From assembly GCA_963804055.1 (NCBI GenBank), contig CAWDOU010000001.1, positions 558,001-622,000 of the forward strand: a DNA stretch of 64,000 bases, in the 5' to 3' direction. Position numbers and translations under genes: made by a program. The notes under the pieces were generated by a model. That model worked only from the letters and a program-made list of their open reading frames with translations. It was not told the DNA's origin and did not search any database. Positions 57,765 to 64,000 of this stretch are shown piece after piece; within the stretch, counting starts at the first letter, position 1, and each line of letters opens with the position of its first letter. The DNA is from Bog-473 sp963804055. GTDB taxonomy: Bacteria; Actinomycetota; Acidimicrobiia; Acidimicrobiales; RAAP-2.

Positions 57765-59022
57765 CAGCCGAACAACCTACCGGCTTCCAGCAATCCCTCG
57801 ATCAGCACGTCGATGTCGTGCTCGTCGCTGAACAGGGACAACGAGGCGCGGGCGGTGGCCTGCACGCCCAATCGCCGCATGAGGGGCTTGGCGCAGTGGT
57901 GGCCCGGCCGGACGCAGACCCCGAACTGGTCGAGCACCTGCGCCAGGTCGTGCGCGTGCACGTCGCGGTAGGCGAGCGAGAGCACCCCGCCGCGGTCCTC
58001 GCCCGCCGGGGGGCCGAAGATCCGCACGTCCGCGCCCAGCTTCTCCTCCAGGCGGCTCAGCGCGAAGTCGGTCAGGGCGAGCTCGTGGGCCCGGATGCGG
58101 TCCATGCCGATCTGGCCCAGGTAGTCGATGGCGGCCGTCAGGCCGACCGCCTCGGCGATGGGCGGGGTGCCGGCCTCGAAGCGGGCCGGGGGCGGGGCCG
58201 CCTTGAAGCCGTCCAGCTTGACGTCGAGGATCATGCCGCCGCCGCCGAGGAAGGGCGGCATGGCGTCGAGCAGCTCGGCCCGACCCCACAGCACCCCGAT
58301 GCCGGTCGGGCCCATCATCTTGTGGGCCGAGAAGGCGATGAAGTCGACGCCGAGCTCGCGCACGTCGACCGGCGAGTGGGGGACGAGCTGCGCACCGTCG
58401 GCCACCACCACCGCGCCCGCGGCGTGGGCCACCGCGGTGATGTGTCGCACCGGCGGAATGGTGCCCAGCACGTTGGACATGGTCGAGAGGCCCACGACCT
58501 TGACCCCGTCCACCAGCGTGTCGAGGTCGTCGAGCACGAGCCGGCCGGCGTCGTCGATCGGGATGTACCTGAGGTCGAGGCCGCCCAGCTCCTCGGACAG
58601 GATCATCCAGGGCACCATGTTGGCGTGGTGCTCCATCTCCGTGAGCAGCACGGCGTCGCCGGCCCGCAGGTTGGCCCGGCCCCAGGACCGCGCGACCAGG
58701 TTGAGCGCTTCGGTCGTGTTCTTGGCGAAGACCACCTCGTGTGCCGCGTCCGGTGCCCCGATGAAGCGTCCGGCCACCAGGCGGGCCCGCTCGTACAGGG
58801 CGGTGGCCTCCTCGGCCGTGGCGTAGACGCCGCGATGCACGTTGGCGTGCGTCGTCTCGTAGTAGCGCGACATGGCGCCGATGACGGACTGGGGCTGCAG
58901 CGCAGAGGAGGCCGAGTCGAGATACACGATGGGCCGGCCGTTCACCGTGCGCTGCAGCAGCGGGAAGTCCTTGCGCAGCGCCTCGACGTTCAGCGGCGTC
59001 GGGACCCCGCCGTCCCCGGTTG

Positions 59023-59026
<4 letters not shown>
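57764..59026 (-). CDS. sufS: Cysteine desulfurase SufS
   Basis: A 420-residue class V PLP enzyme that removes sulfur from cysteine as an enzyme-bound persulfide. It begins FPLLQRTVNGRPIVYLDSASSALQPQ. The PLP lysine is in FIAFSAHKMMGPTGIG near residue 238 and the sulfur-carrying cysteine in RPGHHCAKPLMRRLG near 378. The DAAQ-type motif is VADGAQLVPHS. ATG 59026 overlaps the sufC2 stop (ATGA). Six bases upstream is a second in-frame ATG at 59032. Confidence 0.96.
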
Positions 59027-59775
<749 letters not shown>

Positions 59776-59804
59776 CTTCTAAAAGCTTACCTTTTTGGTC
59801 AGGT
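59776..59804 (-). promoter_or_regulatory. sufC2-sufS-sufU promoter in an AT-rich patch
   Basis: A short AT-rich stretch interrupts GC-rich DNA here. On the minus strand TAAGCT (59784-59789) is a -10 box eight bases before the ATG. Just upstream ACCT (59789-59792) and AGGT (59801-59804) form a short inverted repeat over the spacer. The AGGGGAA palindrome seen at sufB is not repeated, so the two suf arms may be controlled differently. Confidence 0.4.
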
Positions 59805-59855
59805 ATTTCGGTAGGGGCCGCCGCGGCGGTTCCGGCGGACTCCCCGCGGCGGCCT

Positions 59856-60473
59856 TCACCAACCCCGCTCGACCCATTCGTCCAGGTGAGGGGCCTCGTT
59901 GCCCACCGTGGTCGAGGTCCCGTGGCCGGGCAGCACCAGGGTGTCGGGGTCGAAGGCGGCGAAGATGCGCCGGTCGATCGACTGAATGATGGTGTCGAAG
60001 TCGGCATTCTCGAAGCTCGTGTTGCCCGGGCCGCCGGGGAAGAGGGTGTCGCCCGTGAACAGCAGGTTCGTGCCCTCCACGGCGAAGCAGATGGAGCCGG
60101 GGGTGTGGCCCGGCGTGGCCAGCGTCTTGAGGCGCAGGTCGCCCACGCGGAGCTGCTCGTCGTCTTCCAAGATGAGGTCGTAGCTGGGGAGCATGCCGGC
60201 ATCGGCGCTGGTCACGGCCACCGAGATCCCGGCCTCGCGCACCGCGGGCACGGCCTGGATGTGGTCCCAGTGCCCGTGCGTCTCCACCACCTGGTGCACG
60301 CCCAGCCGCTTGCAGATCTCGAGCAATTCCTCGTGCTCGTTCGCCGCGTCAATGAGCATGGCCTCGCCGGTGCGGCGGCAACGCAGGATGTAGACGTTGT
60401 TGTCCATCGGGCCCACCACGATCTGGTGGACCTCGGCGGTGGCGTCGCTCCAGATCTGCTCCAGCTGTCCCAT
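59856..60473 (-). CDS. MBL-fold hydrolase, glyoxalase II-like
   Basis: A 205-residue metallo-beta-lactamase-fold protein: VETHGHWDHIQAVPAVREAGISV has the HxHxDH zinc site near residue 67, then LATPGHTPGSICFAVEG and LLFTGDTLFPGGPGNTSF (Asp ligand), ending LVLPGHGTSTTVGNEAPH. It resembles hydroxyacylglutathione hydrolase-like enzymes, but actinobacteria use mycothiol, so the thioester is not known. ATG 60473 begins the domain; longer frames add unsupported sequence. Confidence 0.9.
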   Translation of the reverse strand: MGQLEQIWSDATAEVHQIVVGPMDNNVYILRCRRTGEAMLIDAANEHEELLEICKRLGVHQVVETHGHWDHIQAVPAVREAGISVAVTSADAGMLPSYDLILEDDEQLRVGDLRLKTLATPGHTPGSICFAVEGTNLLFTGDTLFPGGPGNTSFENADFDTIIQSIDRRIFAAFDPDTLVLPGHGTSTTVGNEAPHLDEWVERGW

Positions 60474-60579
60474 CGCCCCAGCGTCGCACAATCTGGTCGC
60501 GCTCCTCCCACGTCTGGTAGACACGCTGGTAGACGCCGCCGGCCGGTATGAATCAGAAGCGGAGCAGAGGAGCCCTGGC

Positions 60580-61695
60580 ATGAATTTCGCCTTCAGTGAC
60601 GAGCAGGAGGAGCTGCGCGCCGCGGTGCGCCGCTTCCTGGCGGAGAAGTCGCCCGAGTCCGAGGTGCGCCGCCTGATGGACACGACCGACGGGTACGACC
60701 CCGCCGTGTGGAGCCAGATGGCCGACCAGCTCGGCCTGCAGTCCCTGACCATCCCCGAGGAGTTCGGTGGCTCCGGCTTCACCTACGTGGAGCTCCTCGT
60801 CGTGCTCGAGGAGATGGGCGCCGCCCTGCTGTGCGCCCCCTTCTTCTCGTCCGTGGCCCTGGCGGCGAACGCGCTGTTGACCTCGGGCGACGACGAGGCC
60901 AAGAAGTCGTACCTGCCGGGCATCGCCTCGGGCGAGACGATCGCGACGTTGGCCATCACCGAGGACAACGGGAAGTGGGACTTCTCGGGGATCGAGTGCG
61001 CCGCCACGAAGAAGGGCGACGGCTGGGTGCTCGACGGCCACAAGATGTTCGTCATCGACGGGCACGTGGCCAACCTGATCGTGGTGGCCGCCCGCACCGC
61101 CGCGGGCGTCTCGCTCTTCGCGGTGCAGGGCGACGCGGCGGGGCTGACCCGCACGCCGCTGCCGACGATGGACCAGACGCGCAAGCAGGCCCGGCTGGAG
61201 TTCGCCGGCGTGCCCGCCGACCTCATCGGCACCGACGGCGGGGCCGAGGCGGGGCTGTCCAAGACGCTGGACCTCGCCGCGGTGGCGCTGGCGGCCGAGC
61301 AGGTGGGCGGGGCCCAGCACGTGCTCGACGCCTCGGTCGAGTACGCCAAGACGCGCATTCAGTTCGGCCGTCCCATCGGCAGCTTCCAGGCGATCAAGCA
61401 CAAGTGCGCCGACATGCTGCTGGAGGTCGAGTCGGCCAAGTCGGCCGCCTACTACGCGGCGTGGGCCGCCGCCGAGGACTCCGACGAGCTGCCGGTGGTG
61501 GCCTCGTTGGCCAAGTCGTACTGCTCGGAGGCCTACTTCCACTCGGCGGCCGAGAACATCCAGATCCACGGTGGCATCGGCTTCACGTGGGAGCACCCGG
61601 CCCACCTCTACTTCAAGCGGGCCAAGTCGTCGGAGCTGTTGCTGGGCGATCCCTCGTACCACCGCGAGCTGCTGGCACAGCGCATCGGCATCTGA
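60580..61695 (+). CDS. Acyl-CoA dehydrogenase
   Basis: A 371-residue FAD acyl-CoA dehydrogenase: FAFSDEQEELRAAVRRFLAEKSPESEVRRL at the N-terminus, SLTIPEEFGGSGFTYVELLVVLEEMG, then DGHKMFVIDGHVANLIVVAAR, and FGRPIGSFQAIKHKCADMLLEVES. The end is ENIQIHGGIGFTWEHPAHLYFKRAKSSE. The usual glutamate base at the YEG position is replaced by a sequence of the FadE subgroup acting on steroid or branched side chains, so a heteromeric partner is possible. GAGGAG precedes ATG 60580. Confidence 0.92.
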   Translation: MNFAFSDEQEELRAAVRRFLAEKSPESEVRRLMDTTDGYDPAVWSQMADQLGLQSLTIPEEFGGSGFTYVELLVVLEEMGAALLCAPFFSSVALAANALLTSGDDEAKKSYLPGIASGETIATLAITEDNGKWDFSGIECAATKKGDGWVLDGHKMFVIDGHVANLIVVAARTAAGVSLFAVQGDAAGLTRTPLPTMDQTRKQARLEFAGVPADLIGTDGGAEAGLSKTLDLAAVALAAEQVGGAQHVLDASVEYAKTRIQFGRPIGSFQAIKHKCADMLLEVESAKSAAYYAAWAAAEDSDELPVVASLAKSYCSEAYFHSAAENIQIHGGIGFTWEHPAHLYFKRAKSSELLLGDPSYHRELLAQRIGI

Positions 61696-61696
61696 G

Positions 61697-62446
61697 GTGC
61701 CGGGGCCCTTCAGGCTCCGCCCCGGGCCGGCGGGGGACCTCGCCACCTACGCCAGCTCGACGCCTTCGGGCGCGCCGGTCCACGGCCATGCGGTGCTCAT
61801 CCACGACCTGCCCCGGCCCAAGGGCGCGGCGGCGGACGTCGCCCTGACCTACCCGGCGCTGGCCGACCGCCTGACCCGGGAGTCCGCCTGGCGCGTGGCG
61901 ACGGCGTCGCTGCGGGGTGCCGGCGAGTCGGCCGGTGACTTCTCGGCCCTGGGCTGGCTGGAGGACCTGGCCTTCCTGGCCGCCGAGGAGATCCCCGAGT
62001 CCGCCCCCCGCCTCGTGGTGGGCTTCGGCTTCGGGGGCGTGCTGGCGCTGCATCTCGCAGCGGGGGACGAGCGGGTGGCCGGCGTGGCCTGCCTGGGAAC
62101 CCCGGCGGACCTCGGGTCGCTGACCCGCGACCCGGCGGTGCTGCTGGAGCGCTGCCGCCAGACCGGCGTCGTCAGCACGCCCGGGTTCCCCGCCTCGGTC
62201 GACGCGTGGGCCAAGGAGCTCTCCGTGTTGCACCCGGCCGAGGACGCCGCGCTGTTGAAGGGGCGGCCCCTGCTGGTCGTCCACGGCTCGGACGACCCCG
62301 ACGTGCCCCTCTCCGACGCCCGGGGCCTGGCCGACGCCGCCACCGGGCCCTCGGAGCTGCACACGGTGCTGGGCGCGGGCCACTGGCTGCGGGCCGACCC
62401 CCGGGTGATCGCCATCCTGGTCGGCTGGCTGGAGCGCCGGCACTGA
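61697..62446 (+). CDS. Alpha/beta hydrolase, possible acyl-CoA-associated
   Basis: A 249-residue alpha/beta hydrolase: HAVLIHDLPRPKGAA, RVATASLRGAGESAGDFS, then nucleophile region VVGFGFGGVLALHLAAG with a Gly-Phe-Gly elbow in which no Ser, Cys or Asp nucleophile is obvious. LLVVHGSDDPDVPLSDARG and GAGHWLRADPR supply the acid and His. The missing nucleophile suggests a non-catalytic or altered role. GTG 61697 follows the dehydrogenase stop by one base, so the two genes are coupled. Confidence 0.78.
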   Translation: MPGPFRLRPGPAGDLATYASSTPSGAPVHGHAVLIHDLPRPKGAAADVALTYPALADRLTRESAWRVATASLRGAGESAGDFSALGWLEDLAFLAAEEIPESAPRLVVGFGFGGVLALHLAAGDERVAGVACLGTPADLGSLTRDPAVLLERCRQTGVVSTPGFPASVDAWAKELSVLHPAEDAALLKGRPLLVVHGSDDPDVPLSDARGLADAATGPSELHTVLGAGHWLRADPRVIAILVGWLERRH

Positions 62447-62667
62447 CACACGGCCGTGTCGCGTTCGGTCAACGGGCCGACAACACTGCGTCCCGCCCTC
62501 GGGGTGTCCGCCGCTGTGTGCTCAAGGCGCCTGGCGCAGTGCCGATCACTAAGACGTGTCGGGTTGGGGTGGAACGAAGTTCAACGTGGGGGTCGGCGGG
62601 TCCGGGCCCTACGACCAGGAGGCCGACGTCGACGACGACGGTGCGGGCGGCGCCGGCCCCGACGCGG
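62447..62667. other. Intergenic stretch, no gene recognised
   Basis: Between the hydrolase and the end of thiE, which converge. Short overlapping frames are open, including one rich in Gly and Asp from 62556, but none has start signals or a recognisable domain. No tRNA or clear terminator hairpin was found. Confidence 0.35.
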
Positions 62668-63321
62668 TCACGCGCCCGGAGCCGGCGCGCTACTCAACGC
62701 TCGATCGATCGCCCGGCGCAGAGCCTGCGCCGCACGGCGAGCATCGCTGGCGCCTGTCAGGTAGCGCACAACGACGAAGTGGCGGACACCGGCACTCGTC
62801 AGAGCGGGGATCTTCTCGGGGGTCACGCCGCCTGTCACGAAGACAGGAACACTGGAGCGTGCGCTGGCCCGAGTGACGTAGCCGAGCCCGGTGCCCTCCC
62901 GGCCCGGCTTGGTGGGCGTGGCCTCGACGGGCCCCGCCGAGATGTAGGTCACGTCCTCCTCCGCCGCGCCCTCGAGGTCGGCCGGGCCGTGGGTGGAGAG
63001 CCCCACGATGGCGTCGGCCCCCATGATCCGGCGGGCCAGGGCCACCGGCGCATCGTCCTGGCCGACGTGCACGCCGTCGGCCCCCGCCTCGAGCGCGAGG
63101 TCCGGGCGGTCGTTGAGGATGAAGGGCACGCCGAGGTCGCGGCAGACGGCGCCCGCCACGGCGGCCCGGGCGAGCAGCGGCCTGGCGTCGAGCTCCTTGT
63201 CCCGCAGCTGGACCACGTCCACCCCGCCGGCGACGCAGTCGGCGATGAAGGTCGCCAGGTCCGGGCGGTCCGGCGTGCAGAGGTAGAGGCGGCGGGCCGG
63301 GAGGTCGTGCCCCGCGCTCAC
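62668..63321 (-). CDS. thiE: Thiamine-phosphate synthase
   Basis: A 217-residue TIM-barrel enzyme joining HMP-PP and thiazole phosphate to thiamine phosphate. Motifs are LYLCTPDRPDLATFIADCVAGG, VQLRDKELDARPLL, FILNDRPDLALEAGADGVHVGQDD, IVGLSTHGPADLEGA, YISAGPVEATPTKPGREGTGLG and FVTGGVTPEKIPAL. The start is GTG 63321, which overlaps the upstream HhH-GPD stop by four bases (GTGA). The length is normal. No thiamine riboswitch (THI box) is seen upstream of the pair, so it is probably not regulated that way. Confidence 0.94.
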   Translation of the reverse strand: MSAGHDLPARRLYLCTPDRPDLATFIADCVAGGVDVVQLRDKELDARPLLARAAVAGAVCRDLGVPFILNDRPDLALEAGADGVHVGQDDAPVALARRIMGADAIVGLSTHGPADLEGAAEEDVTYISAGPVEATPTKPGREGTGLGYVTRASARSSVPVFVTGGVTPEKIPALTSAGVRHFVVVRYLTGASDARRAAQALRRAIDRALSSAPAPGA

Positions 63322-63917
63322 GTGCCGGCTTGTGCCTTCGCCTTGGCCTTCGCCTTCATGGCCTGCTTGGTGGCCCTGACCTTGGCCAGGCTCTCGGGGC
63401 TGGTGATGTCGGCCACGGAGAGCGTGCTGCCCTCCTTGCCGTAGGGGGTGGTGACCGCGCGCCACCCGTCGGGGCGGATCCCCAGCTGCTTGCCCAACAG
63501 GGCGGCGAAGATCTTGGCCTTCTGCTCGCCGAAGCCCGGCAGGGTGCGCAGCCGGCCGATGAGCTCGTCGCCGCTCCGCACGCCCTTCCAGATGTTGTCG
63601 GCCTTGTTGCCGTACTCGTCGGCGATGACGCGGCAGACGGCCTGCACCCGCCCGGCCATGGAGCCGGGGTAGCGGTGCAGCGCCGGCCGCTCCCGGAAGA
63701 CGTCGGCCAGCTCTTCGGGGTCCATGGCGGCGATGGTGGCGGCGTCGAGCGGGCCCGCGCTGCCCAGCCGCTCGACGAGGTCGGCCGGCGAGGAGAAGGC
63801 CTTCTCAATGGTCACCTGCTGGTCGAGCACCATGCCGATCAGCAGGGCCAGGGGGTCGCGGCTGATGACGGCGTCCGCCTTCTCGTCCCCGGTGATGTGG
63901 AGCGCGATCCGTGCCAT
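63318..63917 (-). CDS. HhH-GPD-type base-excision DNA repair protein (TIGR03252)
   Basis: A 199-residue HhH-GPD protein of the actinobacterial TIGR03252 type. It begins LHITGDEKADAVISRDPLALLIGMVLDQQVTIEKAFSSP, then the hairpin-helix LRTLPGFGEQKAKIFAALLGKQLGI. There is no [4Fe-4S] loop. The C-terminus is a KxAK-rich tail (QAMKAKAKAKAQ), likely to help DNA contact. Members are predicted glycosylases of unknown lesion. It is coupled to thiE, although the functions are unrelated. Confidence 0.88.
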   Translation of the reverse strand: MARIALHITGDEKADAVISRDPLALLIGMVLDQQVTIEKAFSSPADLVERLGSAGPLDAATIAAMDPEELADVFRERPALHRYPGSMAGRVQAVCRVIADEYGNKADNIWKGVRSGDELIGRLRTLPGFGEQKAKIFAALLGKQLGIRPDGWRAVTTPYGKEGSTLSVADITSPESLAKVRATKQAMKAKAKAKAQAGT

Positions 63918-63991
63918 GGCGAAGATCTTGGCACGGCGGCCGCCCGCGATCGGAAGTGGCCGCCGGGGCGCGGCGCGGGCAGACTCTCGCC

Positions 63992-64000
63992 ATGCACATC
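63992..64000 (+). CDS. Possible start of a further gene cut off by the window end
   Basis: ATG CAC ATC at 63992 follows a CAGACT box (63980-63985) by six bases, the spacing seen at many leaderless genes in this window. Only three codons are visible, so nothing can be said of the product. It would diverge from the HhH-GPD gene. Confidence 0.35.

Noticed and set aside
62556..62876. Plus-strand Gly/Asp-rich ORF opposite the end of thiE
   Set aside because: Only its first 35 codons lie outside thiE, composition is low-complexity, and there is no start signal or family match.

Overview
The window is high-GC, gene-dense DNA of actinobacterial type, and every gene is chromosomal in character. Several things point to Actinomycetota, most likely the class Acidimicrobiia: SufU/SufS with a Rieske ferredoxin between sufD and sufC, TIGR03085- and TIGR03252-type proteins, a secreted protein built from GYWxVASDGGxFxFGDA repeats, and many genes with a TANNNT box 6-9 bases before the start codon (leaderless mRNA). 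The class assignment is inference. I see no rRNA, tRNA, CRISPR array, phage or insertion sequence.

Layout. 1-8.9 kb: a partial secreted protein, a flavoprotein oxidoreductase, small enzymes, an ArsR/SRPBCC pair with tandem operators, and the minus-strand run greA-leuC-leuD-GNAT with one-base TGATG overlaps. 8.9-12.9 kb: leuB-ilvE-cimA on the plus strand. Upstream is what looks like a branched-chain amino-acid attenuator: promoter, a 12-residue leader peptide with Val and tandem Ile codons, and an intrinsic terminator. With cimA present and no leuA in view, LeuCDB probably serves the pyruvate/citramalate route to isoleucine as well as leucine. 12.9-20.2 kb: CocE-type hydrolase, alpha/beta hydrolase, acyl-CoA dehydrogenase, thiolase, enoyl-CoA hydratase and thioesterase, a beta-oxidation set; the thiolase has a KstR-like operator. 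20-30 kb is a mixed accessory region: secreted propeller proteins, a serine hydrolase with five 42-residue repeats, a DUF2142 membrane protein, AraC/VOC genes and a decayed ORF. 30-34 kb: methyltransferase/GNAT pair, then a divergent acyl-CoA synthetase/SDR pair sharing a perfect TnnAACnnGTTnnA (KstR-type) operator.

34-46 kb: lgt, an NlpC/P60 endopeptidase, a dienelactone hydrolase, and genes resembling the lower ethylmalonyl-CoA pathway (beta-methylmalyl-CoA lyase, methylsuccinyl-CoA dehydrogenase, MaoC mesaconyl-CoA hydratase). mutY, an MBL-fold hydrolase, a flavin reductase, an rfbC-like epimerase and a RodZ-tail-like membrane protein follow.

46-60 kb: oligopeptidase B, then a split SUF iron-sulfur system. 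The plus strand carries sufB, a four-Cys small protein, sufD, a Rieske ferredoxin and sufC1. The minus strand carries sufC2-sufS-sufU. Between the arms are an LCP transferase and a membrane protein with an internal duplication, a CHORD-like Cys/His domain and an Asp/His-rich tail. A frameshifted enoyl-CoA hydratase lies opposite sufD. 60-64 kb: MBL hydrolase, acyl-CoA dehydrogenase with a coupled hydrolase, and thiE coupled to an HhH-GPD repair protein. The observations I rate highest are the CHORD-like membrane protein, the leuB attenuator and the pair of divergent SufC ATPases.
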